Source of the DNA: Photobacterium arenosum
GTDB taxonomy: Bacteria > Pseudomonadota > Gammaproteobacteria > Enterobacterales > Vibrionaceae
Length of the DNA stretch: 64,000 nucleotides
Assembly (NCBI RefSeq): GCF_014841115.1
Contig: NZ_JACYTP010000001.1
Span: forward strand, 186,001 to 250,000
Direction: 5' to 3'
The notes beneath the pieces were generated by a model that ran no database searches, was not told the DNA's origin, and worked only from the letters and a program-made list of their open reading frames with translations. Shown here in pieces: positions 16,099-22,795 of the stretch (positions are counted from its first letter, which is position 1; the number at the start of each line of letters is the position of its first letter). The position numbers and the translations under genes are program-made.

Positions 16099-16599
16099 TT
16101 AATATGCCTGTGCCAACGTTTTCAATGAACTCGGGACAATCAGCTTGTGAATTGGAGCAACAAAAAACATGTACACTTTGCCAAAAAAATTATGTACATG
16201 TACTACCGTTGTTGCGTGAACCCTGACTTTGTCACCTTCTACGTCCAATAGAAACGACACTCTTACATCAAGGTGTCTATCACTGTCCTCTAAGACTATT
16301 TCGGTATCACTGTTACTCTGTAATGTAAAAATGCCAATTCGCTCACCAACTTTGATGCTTGCCATGTTTTTCTCAGAACCCGCATCCTGAAGTCGGCCTA
16401 AATGTTTTAACCCAAACATTGATACAATGCGATTTCTCATTGCCATTAAGAAAGAAACCCACGCTGGCGTTTGTTTCGCTATTTCAAGATAAACATCAAG
16501 TGCGGTCTGATTATTGTTGGGAATTTCGCGTGAAAAGCTATCAGAGAAATAAGCCCCTTTCGCATAATCAAACAACTTAGAATGTTTTGGAATTGTCAT
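16099..16599 (-). CDS. DUF2867 family protein (cassette gene)
   Basis: The 166-residue product matches the DUF2867 pattern by eye: DYAKGAYFSDSFS at the start, AMRNRIVSMFGL in the middle, and DSDRHLDVRVSF with VHVHNFFGKVYMFFVAPIH near the end. The function of the family is unknown; members are often next to SDR proteins or fused to them. GGGAGAAAT precedes the ATG at 16599, and GTTATGC on the coding strand (16615-16621) marks the cassette junction upstream. The conventional attC downstream is not clear. Confidence 0.7.
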   Translation of the reverse strand: MTIPKHSKLFDYAKGAYFSDSFSREIPNNNQTALDVYLEIAKQTPAWVSFLMAMRNRIVSMFGLKHLGRLQDAGSEKNMASIKVGERIGIFTLQSNSDTEIVLEDSDRHLDVRVSFLLDVEGDKVRVHATTVVHVHNFFGKVYMFFVAPIHKLIVPSSLKTLAQAY

Positions 16600-16614
16600 G
16601 TATTTCTCCCAAAG

Positions 16615-16785
16615 GCATAACGAATGCCATGAAGTTCCGCTCATCAGGCCCAGCCACACTTGGAAAGACTAAACACAACATCACTAGACACCACCATTAC
16701 ACTATCTGTCTATGGCATTGATTATGCCAAACCAGTTGCAGTATCCACGCAGAAGATCACCGATGCAAGGTGTTGATCCACGAAC
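16615..16785 (-). mobile_element. Decayed IS110/IS1111-family relic at an attC site (copy A)
   Basis: This 170-base stretch is about three quarters identical to 17809-17972. It starts with GCATAAC (attC core, GTTATGC on the minus strand) and contains, on the plus strand, a broken version of the transposase N-terminus (VYGIDYAK, then a frameshift and a stop). The strand given is that of the attC core; the transposase relic itself reads on the plus strand. It lies exactly at the junction between the GFA and DUF2867 cassettes. Confidence 0.6.
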
Positions 16786-16863
16786 CACTTTAAAAGAACA
16801 TCAATTCTTGCTGATCATATGTCGCACTTGAGTTCGGTGTTTTTCTCAGCACCGCTGGATGCA

Positions 16864-16885
16864 CGCCAGTTACTCTTTGCTGGCG
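16864..16885. other. Small stem-loop downstream of the GFA-family gene
   Basis: CGCCAG and CTGGCG form a perfect 6-bp stem with a 10-base loop. It lies where the attC of the GFA cassette would be expected, in the remnant between the gene and IS relic copy A. It may be a leftover of that attC or a fragment of another element. Confidence 0.3.
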
Positions 16886-16948
16886 CAAAGCGTAACCAGA
16901 AATGCCTTTAGGTTATCTATAACACGTCTCAATTTATGCGCCTAAAAA

Positions 16949-17326
16949 TTAATTGGCATCTTTTGGGTGGTGGATACCATCGTAGATCTTTACTGGCTCT
17001 AACTCATACGGGTTAACACCCTCTAGGCACGCAACATTAATTGCATATTGGTGCGGGTTAGAACGCCTTTGGTGGTGAGTGTATATACCACAAGTTTTAC
17101 AAAAAAAGTGTTTTGCTGTCATGGTGTTAAATTGATAGAGAGTTAAATTATCTTCACCTTTAACAATTTTTAGGTTTTCTAGTAGAACTGAAGCTGCAAT
17201 TGCCCCACGCTTTCTGCACATAGAACATGAACAGCGACGGGGATCTTCTAAACCGTTTGGTAATGTAAGCTCAAGCTCAACTGTACCACAGTGACATTTT
17301 GCTTTATGTACCTTGTTAATTTTCAT
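16949..17326 (-). CDS. GFA/CENP-V-type zinc protein (cassette gene)
   Basis: The 125-residue product has the GFA fold cysteines in order: KCHCGTVELEL, RRCSCSMCRKRGA and FFCKTCGIYTHHQ. These bind two zinc ions in GFA proteins. The family is annotated after glutathione-dependent formaldehyde-activating enzyme, but most members have no proven activity. Such genes are frequent in Vibrio cassettes. The ATG at 17326 has GGAAG upstream and lies 31 bases after the GTTGAAT core of the preceding attC. Confidence 0.85.
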   Translation of the reverse strand: MKINKVHKAKCHCGTVELELTLPNGLEDPRRCSCSMCRKRGAIAASVLLENLKIVKGEDNLTLYQFNTMTAKHFFCKTCGIYTHHQRRSNPHQYAINVACLEGVNPYELEPVKIYDGIHHPKDAN

Positions 17327-17356
17327 ATTAGTGCTTCCTTGCTAGCTCAGGGGCTT

Positions 17357-17411
17357 ATTCAACATCTGGATAAAGTGTCGACAGCGCAACACTTATCCTT
17401 ATTTATTATGC
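17357..17411 (-). repeat. attC site of the ParB-like cassette
   Basis: On the minus strand the site runs from GCATAAT through AAGGATAAGTGTTGCGC and GACACTTTATCC to GTTGAAT (a GTTRRRY core). The arms GGATAAGTGT and ACACTTTATCC pair with one unpaired base, the hallmark of attC strand selection. It follows the ParB-like stop codon by 6 bases. The length, 55 bases, matches the site at 19373. Confidence 0.75.
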
Positions 17412-17417
17412 GGTTTC

Positions 17418-17795
17418 CTAATACGGTAACTCATCAGCTTCAATACCAACATGATCGGGAGCTAAATATTGAGGGAATCTTACTGCTCGGATTGTATCGT
17501 GACCAAGTAACATAGCTTTACACACTCTGTGCATACCATCCATTACCCTACCTTTATTACACAGGATAATTGGGTATGATAAATCAGCTTTTTGGATGAG
17601 TTTCGTGTGCTCTATAATGTTTCTACACGTTGGTTTTGTACCACCTAGCTCGAACCAGAATTCTTCATCTAACTCTCTGATGTCAGCTAGCGAGATTTCG
17701 ATAATTGGCAAACCTTTAGCTAGTTCAATTAGCCGGAAAACATCCCACGATAGCAGCCCTTCATCAGAGCTTCGAAAATGATACTGTTGTCTCAT
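17418..17795 (-). CDS. ParB/sulfiredoxin-fold protein (cassette gene)
   Basis: The 125-residue product contains the ParB N-terminal (ParB/Srx superfamily) signature: YPIILCNKGRVMDGMHRVCKAMLLG at residues 74-98, including the GxxxDGxHR nucleotide-binding loop. It has no DNA-binding domain, so it is not a partition protein. Stand-alone ParB-like domains can be NTPases or nucleases, and the function here is open. AAGGAG precedes the ATG at 17795, directly after the attC core GTTATGC (17809-17815 on the plus strand). Confidence 0.75.
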   Translation of the reverse strand: MRQQYHFRSSDEGLLSWDVFRLIELAKGLPIIEISLADIRELDEEFWFELGGTKPTCRNIIEHTKLIQKADLSYPIILCNKGRVMDGMHRVCKAMLLGHDTIRAVRFPQYLAPDHVGIEADELPY

Positions 17796-17808
17796 AATTC
17801 TCCTTGCT

Positions 17809-18124
17809 GCATAACGAATGACATGAACTCCCCCTCATTAGGCTCTGCCACAGTAGGTAAGTCTGATGACCTAATCAAAATAGACCACCATGTCAGATTC
17901 TATTTATGGCATTGATTTTGCCAAACATGGTTTAAGTATCCACGGTGAAGATCATCAAGGCAAGGTGTTGATTCAAAAATAATATCAAGTTCAAAAGCTC
18001 TCTCGACATTTGCCAATATCCCAACAGCCATTATCGTGACTATCAACGACTTCTGGCTAAAAGAAAACCGAAAAAAGTAGCCATCATTGCATGCGTCAGG
18101 AAGATGGTTTGTAGTGGTCAATGA
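17809..18124 (+). pseudogene. Internally deleted IS110/IS1111-family transposase relic at an attC site (copy B)
   Basis: From the ATG at 17890 the plus strand encodes SIYGIDFAKHGLSIHGED followed by QGKVLI, the N-terminus of IS110-type DEDD transposases with the first catalytic Asp, and stops at 17982. From about 18029 a frame encodes HYRDYQRLLAKRKPKKVAII followed by ACVRKM, the conserved C-terminus of the same family. The catalytic middle is deleted. The element abuts GCATAAC (17809-17815), an attC core, which fits the known habit of IS1111-attC elements to insert in integron attC sites. Confidence 0.72.
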
Positions 18125-18136
18125 AAATTGGCCACA
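18108..18136. repeat. Imperfect palindrome at the end of the IS relic
   Basis: GTGGTCAAT, GAAA and ATTGGCCAC form an inverted repeat with 9-base arms and one mismatch, directly after the transposase C-terminus fragment. It could be the end of the IS or of another small element. No match to a particular IS is claimed. Confidence 0.4.
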
Positions 18137-18271
18137 GTTTTGGATTCTTGCCTGTTCAACGGCTTTGCAGAGCGTTAGCACAGCCACAGCTCACCCTGAT
18201 TAAATTTAATGCCGATGGTCCCACATACTGGCTTTGTAACCCTACTCGTAATGTCATGATTTTCCGTATTC

Positions 18272-18397
18272 ACATAACGCCCACTTAAGTAATGGGCAAC
18301 GCTACCACTCTACCTAAACAATTGTGCCGTAAACACTAAATATTATTCCAACCGAAAATGCCAAGCGTTGCGAATCTGCTTAAATTGATTGTTGAAC
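18272..18397 (-). repeat. Long VCR-type attC site
   Basis: The 126-base region begins ACATAACGCCCACTTAAG, contains ACACTAAATATT and CCAACCGAAAATGCCAAGCG, and ends GCTTAAATTGATTGTTGAAC. This is the layout of the long attC sites of Vibrio chromosomal integrons read in the minus orientation, with GTTATGT as the R' core. It has no intact cassette gene upstream because an IS91 relic begins directly beside it. Confidence 0.75.
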
Positions 18398-19372
18398 CAA
18401 GCCGCTGCGCGGCAGAGCTACAGCAGCCCACATACTGATCTCTGAACCCTGCCATCCGGGCAGCGGACTGGAGACCGTATCATGAATACTCAACAGCAGC
18501 GCCATTTCGACGCGCTATACCAGCAACACCTTGATAATCTTATCCTACAAGGCAAGCGACCGGCGACCGTTGATGCCTACAGCCGTGCGGTACGTCGTGT
18601 TTCTGCCTTTTTCGACTGCCCGCCTGACACCCTGACAACCGAGCAGCTACGTGCCTACTTCCGCCAACTCATCCACACCCACTCATGGAGCACCGTCAAA
18701 CTCGACCGCAACAGCCTGCAGTTCTTCTACCGCTATACCCTCAACAAACAGTGGACATGGCTCAATATAGTCAACTGCCGTGCGGTCGGACGGGGGTTGC
18801 CGGCATTGTAATACCTGTCGCGCTACCTCTACCGGGGCGTCTTGCCCGACCAGGATATTCTCCGGATCAATGACCATCAGGTGACCTTCCGTTATACCGA
18901 CAGCCAGACCCGGCAACCGGCAACACGTACCCTGCCGGTCGTGCAGTTCCTGTGGCTGATCTTGCAGCATGTGCTGCCAAAAGGGTTGCAACGGGTGCGG
19001 GACTACGGCTTGCTGCATGGCAGCGCACGAACACTGCGGCTCACCATCCAACAGATGTTGTTCAGCTTGCCAACATGGCAGCAGCCTGTGAAAACCGAGC
19101 CACTGAAAGCAACACGGGACTGCCCATGCTGCCAGCATGCAATGCACTGCGTCGGCATCACCCGACCGGGATAGCCGGAAGGCAAACACAATAAGGAGAA
19201 TGGCGTAGCATCATCAACGAGGAGAAAGCCAACGCAAGACCGAATTCAGGTAACCCATTGAAGTGAAACACACCGTGGTCACTTCCCGGCTGCGCTCGTC
19301 TTGACGAAACCCGCGGGCGCCCCCCCACCAAATGCCAACCGAGCAATTTGCTTAATAAGGCTGTCCGGGCTT
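18398..19372 (+). mobile_element. Deleted IS91-family element inserted in the cassette cluster
   Basis: The element is flanked on the left by GTTGAAC of the long attC, and on the right by 19373, where the next attC begins. The stretch 19175-19372 has no open frame of note. It holds GC-rich terminal-type sequence with small inverted repeats such as CCCGCGGG. Exact ends cannot be fixed by eye. Confidence 0.55.
18482..19174 (+). pseudogene. IS91-family remnant: tyrosine recombinase N-terminus joined to transposase C-terminus
   Basis: The frame starts as the SAM-like N-terminal domain of the tyrosine recombinase that accompanies some IS91 elements (FDALYQQHLDNLILQGKRP, then TVDAYSRAVRR). After TLNKQWTW it passes, in the same frame, into the IS91 transposase C-terminus (NCRAVGRGLPAL, YLSRYLYRGVL, LQHVLPKGLQRVRDYGLLH), which ends with zinc-binding-like CPCCQHAMHC. 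A TAA at 18809-18811 interrupts it exactly where the conserved lysine before YLSRYLYRG is expected. A deletion fused the two genes and a nonsense mutation followed. It lies between attC sites, with GAAC at 18394-18397, the tetranucleotide used by IS91. Confidence 0.75.
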
Positions 19373-19428
19373 GTTCAACACCCGGATAGAAATATCGGCT
19401 GCGCGACACGTATCCTTATTTGTTAAGT
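19373..19428 (-). repeat. attC site of the 19433-20125 cassette
   Basis: On the minus strand it runs from ACTTAAC (RYYYAAC core) through AAGGATACGTGTCGCGCAG and CCGATATTTCTATCC to GTTGAAC (GTTRRRY core). Both core sites are perfect. It starts 5 bases past the gene stop codon and is the best preserved attC in the window. TCCGGG and CCCGGA also flank the GTTGAAC core. Confidence 0.8.
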
Positions 19429-19432
19429 GACT

Positions 19433-20125
19433 TTAATCTGCTTCAAGAGCTAAAGAATTACGATACTCACTCTCTAACTTATCGTAATGTGGCATAAAGT
19501 TTAACTCGAAGAAACCGACCATCTCAGAGAGCATTTTGTATGCCGACTCAGGGTACTCTGGTTTAACGCTACCGGTGATTGTTATAGGAAACAATTTCTC
19601 TGGTTGAAAGTTACTGATCAGATTAATATTTATGAGCCTTTCCATTGCTAATAGAAAATCGCTAGTAGATCCTGCCATATCTTTAGAAAGTAGTGCCGAA
19701 TTCGACTTAATAACTCTCATTGTTTCTTGGTGCTTAACCATATAGTCTTTAAACATCAAAGGTGTCACGGAATTTGCCGCGAACCCTTCGAGAAGCCGTC
19801 CATCGTCTAGCTCATTATAAATACTTTTTTCCAGGTCATATTTAATGAAGTTATGTAGATTTGACAATGCAACCATGTTTTCTTTTGTTGCTTCAACGCG
19901 CGCTTGCCAAACAACACTAGCCTTGGAGTTTTGTAACTCTACTTTCTTCAAGTCCCTTTCAACATTCCAAGTAATTGAAACAACTAAAGCTGCAGCAACG
20001 ATACCAGCCACTAAGTTTGATATTAAAGGTAACCAAAATGTGTTTTTTACACTCTGTTTATCCGATTCCTTCAAATACGCCAACAGTGCTAGATTCTCAT
20101 CCGTAGCTTTGATTTTATATTTCAT
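19433..20125 (-). CDS. Hypothetical membrane-anchored protein (cassette gene)
   Basis: The 230-residue product has a charged N-terminus of about 25 residues, one membrane segment (FWLPLISNLVAGIVAAALVV), and a long, mostly helical cytoplasmic or periplasmic part with coiled-coil character after it. No family is recognised. GGAAAG precedes the ATG at 20125; a GTG at 20152 would place the start inside the attC core and is less likely. The gene is A+T-richer than its chromosomal neighbours, as often seen for cassettes. Confidence 0.7.
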   Translation of the reverse strand: MKYKIKATDENLALLAYLKESDKQSVKNTFWLPLISNLVAGIVAAALVVSITWNVERDLKKVELQNSKASVVWQARVEATKENMVALSNLHNFIKYDLEKSIYNELDDGRLLEGFAANSVTPLMFKDYMVKHQETMRVIKSNSALLSKDMAGSTSDFLLAMERLININLISNFQPEKLFPITITGSVKPEYPESAYKMLSEMVGFFELNFMPHYDKLESEYRNSLALEAD

Positions 20126-20150
20126 TACTTTCTTTCCAACATAGTCAGTC

Positions 20151-20206
20151 ACTTAACATTTTATTCAACGACATGGTTTCACATAATTCTGTCGTGTAAC
20201 CCTTTC
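20151..20206 (-). repeat. attC-like site upstream of the first cassette
   Basis: ACTTAAC at 20151-20157 is a perfect R' core (GTTAAGT on the minus strand). Inside, ACGACA and TGTCGT arms pair across about 16 bases. The distal core near 20197-20203 is degenerate. A related perfect repeat, ACGACACCATGTCGT, occurs at 20280-20294. The site marks the left cassette boundary and may be an old attC of a lost cassette. Confidence 0.5.
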
Positions 20207-20435
20207 AGACAAAACTAACCTAACCACTTGATTTCATTCAATTAAGTGCACATATCATATAAACCCATCAGTTAAACATACGACACCATGTCGTGTATCC
20301 TACTCAATCTACTTCTGCTAACCAACTGATATTCCATACTTTTCTTGTATTTTATGACTTACCCCAAAAATCAGCGACGCATACGCTTGTGAGAAAAGCG
20401 ACATCGGTCACTTACCCAGTACAGAGAAGCCATAG

Positions 20436-21913
20436 AATTGCACTTGCCGCATGGATTCCCGCCTGCGCGGGAATGACAGTAAGACATTGAATTACAATTA
20501 GTTTAAATAGATTTTGGCGTGTGTTATAAAAGCAGAAATGAGAAGTTCGAGGCTGCCTCTCCCCCAGGGAAAAATTCAGGACGAATTTTTAGGTTGTCGG
20601 CGCCGGGAGCGCCTACAACCGCCCCGAACAGCACCAAAGAATAAAAAGGCATTTCTGGGTACTCTTTTTGCCTTAAAAGAGTACCTGGCGCGCATCAAGC
20701 AATGTCAAATGAGACACAAAACCAAATGCGCGACATACCAGCTAAACTTCAGAAATTGCACTCGCCACATGGATTCCCGCCTGCGCGGGAATGACAGTAA
20801 GGCGTTGAATTATAACTAATTTAAATAGACTTTGGCGTGCGCTATAAAGCAGAAATGAGAAGATCGAAGCTTGCCTCTCCCTCAGGGGAAAATTCAGGAC
20901 GAATTTTTAGGTTGTCGGCACCGGGAGCGCCTACAACCGCCCCGGCCAACACCAGAGAACAAAAAGGCATTTCTGGGTACTCTTTTTGCCTTAAAAGAGT
21001 ACCTGGCGCGCATCAACCAATGTCAAATAAGCCACAGAACCCAATGCGCGACATACCAGCTAAACTTCAGAAATTGCACTCGCCACATGGATTCCCGCCT
21101 ACGCGGGAATGAAAGTAAGATATTGAATCATAGTCAATTTCAATGGATTTTGGCATGTACTTTAAAAGCAGAAATGAGAAGTTCGAGGCCTGCCTCTCCC
21201 CCAGGGAAAAATTCAGGACGAATTTTTAGGTTGTCGGCGCCGGGAGCGACTACAACCGACCCGGACCACACCAAAGAACAACAAGGCATTTCTGGGTACT
21301 CTTTTTGCCTTAAAAGAGTACCTGGCGCGCATCAAACAATGTCAAATGAGACACATAACCCAATGCGCGACATACTCACCCAGCCACCAAAAACTAACTC
21401 GCTTTATGGATTCCCGCCTGTCGCGGGAATGACAGCTTGATAATGTACATTGATGGTACAAAATCAGGGAAAAAATTCAGGACGAATTTTTAGGTTGTCG
21501 GTGCCGGGAGCGCCTACAACCGCCCCGGCCAACACCAGAGAACAAAAAGGCATTTCTGGGTACTCTTTTTGCCTTAAAAGAGTACCTGGCGCGCATCAAA
21601 CAATGTCAAATGAGACACAGAACCAAATGCGCGACATACCAGCTAAACTTCAGAAATTGCAATCGCCACATGGATTCCCACCTGCGCGGGAATGACGGTA
21701 AGGCATTGAATCATAGTCAATTTCAATGGATTTTGGCGTGTACTTTAAAAGCAGAAATAGGAAGTACGATGCAAACCTCTGCCCAGGGAAAAATTCAGGA
21801 CGAATTTTTAGGTTGTCGGCGCCGGGAGCGACTACAACCGACCCGGACCACACCAAAGAACAACAAGGCATTTCTGGGTACTCTTTTTGCCTTAAAAGAG
21901 TACCTGGCGCGCT
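20436..21913. repeat. Tandem array of a ~318-bp hairpin-rich unit (5 copies)
   Basis: Each unit has three inverted repeats: ATTCCCGC/GCGGGAAT, GGTTGTCGGCGC/GCGCCTACAACC, and GTACTCTTTT/AAAAGAGTAC. The last one lies at 20659-20684, 20977-21002, 21296-21321, 21560-21585 and 21878-21903, so the spacings are 318, 319, 264 and 318 bases. Copies 2 and 4 share variants, as do copies 3 and 5, which points to duplication of a two-unit block. The first hairpin of each unit lies at 20453, 20771, 21089, 21418 and 21672. Open frames across the array are by-products of its near-318-base period and are not genes. Confidence 0.88.
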
Positions 21914-21984
21914 GAGTGGGATATTAAGGGATACTTCAGACTCAAGCGCGACAAACAAACTCCCTCAAAAGAAGTCATAAAAAC

Positions 21985-22266
21985 TCAAGTACGATACAGC
22001 ACCTTAATCACATGATACCCAAACTTGGTCTTCACCGGGCCGATAGGCTCAAGCACTTTACCGGTGAATACGGCTTTATCGAATGCCGGTACCATCATGC
22101 CCTTGCGAAATTCGCCCAGATCGCCACCGCGCTTGCCGGATGGACAGGTTGAATATTTCTTTGCCAGGGTCTGAAATTTTGCGCCTTTTTTCAGCTGCTG
22201 CAAAATATCGTCAGCTTGTTCTTTATGCTTCACCAGAATGTGCAGTGCCGCTGCGGTAGAGGCCAT
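21985..22266 (-). CDS. ppiC: Parvulin-type peptidyl-prolyl cis-trans isomerase (PpiC)
   Basis: The 93-residue protein is a single rotamase domain and has no signal peptide. It shows [54 protein letters not shown] and [14 protein letters not shown], as in E. coli PpiC. The start is the ATG at 22266 ([11 protein letters not shown]); an upstream frame to 22305 is not supported. It is a cytoplasmic folding catalyst of broad specificity. Confidence 0.92.
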   Translation of the reverse strand: MASTAAALHILVKHKEQADDILQQLKKGAKFQTLAKKYSTCPSGKRGGDLGEFRKGMMVPAFDKAVFTGKVLEPIGPVKTKFGYHVIKVLYRT

Positions 22267-22370
22267 AATACCCGCCTTTATTGTCAGAATCTTGATGGGC
22301 GGCAAGTGTGCGACAAATCACATCAACTGGCAAGTTTTCGCTTAATTCTGTGCTCTCAGCAGCACCACGA

Positions 22371-22607
22371 TTATGGCCAGAAAATCAGGTTTACCATTCT
22401 GAGCACAATAGCCAATATCACGGCAGCCACACCTGAACGGTAAAACTTGAACTCGATGGTTGTCATGCTGACGCGCTTGTAGAACATCGTCATTACCCCG
22501 CCCCAGTTGCGGGTGCGGCGTCCGTATTGCACCATACTGGTCAAGATCAGGATCACGCCGCTGAGCAGCAATAGCCATTCGGCCGACTTTGATGCCATTT
22601 CCAACAT
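22371..22607 (-). CDS. Small inner-membrane protein, unknown function
   Basis: The 78-residue product has two hydrophobic segments (WLLLLSGVILILTSMV at residues 9-24 and GVAAVILAIVLRMVNLIFW near the end) separated by a basic loop (QYGRRTRNWGG). AAGGAG lies 5-6 bases before the ATG at 22607, which argues for a real gene. It is not recognised beyond a likely conserved hypothetical of the family. It lies upstream of ppiC on the same strand and divergent from the ABC-class ATPase gene. Confidence 0.65.
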   Translation of the reverse strand: MLEMASKSAEWLLLLSGVILILTSMVQYGRRTRNWGGVMTMFYKRVSMTTIEFKFYRSGVAAVILAIVLRMVNLIFWP

Positions 22608-22795
22608 ACTGACTCCTTGAATAGCGTGGAAAGTGTCTTTTCTCATCACAGTGACGAAAACCCGGTACGCTAACAATTAGACTAAGGTTTGAATGCCTGA
22701 TAAGCGGGAGCTGGATCACCGAATAACATGCACATAACTGTGCTTTGGTGTACACTCCTGCCCCCAATGTTTATTGCCAGTGATATCGAGTGACC

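Larger units (their letters stand above)
14411..20206 (-). mobile_element. Integrase-less integron cassette cluster (CALIN type)
   Basis: At least six genes on the minus strand (PaaI-like, epimerase-like, DUF2867, GFA, ParB-like, and a membrane protein) are separated by attC or attC-like sites and start within about 15-60 bases after an attC core. No intI gene or attI is visible in the window, so this is either the distal end of a chromosomal integron or a stranded cluster. IS110 and IS91 relics interrupt it. Confidence 0.7.

Noticed and set aside
17418-17795. Plasmid partition ParB
   Set aside because: Only the N-terminal ParB/Srx-fold domain is present, without a helix-turn-helix or a parA partner.
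17900-18187. 95-codon minus-strand open frame
   Set aside because: It is antisense to the IS110 relic and its middle part mirrors transposase-coding sequence. Composition and context argue against a gene.
20436-21913. CRISPR array
   Set aside because: The repeat unit is about 318 bp and continuous, with no short repeats separated by unique spacers, and no cas genes are present.
20514-21980. Series of 80-190-codon open frames across the repeat region
   Set aside because: They repeat with the 318-bp unit, whose length is a multiple of three, and contain the same hairpin sequences; they have no ribosome binding sites or protein-like composition.
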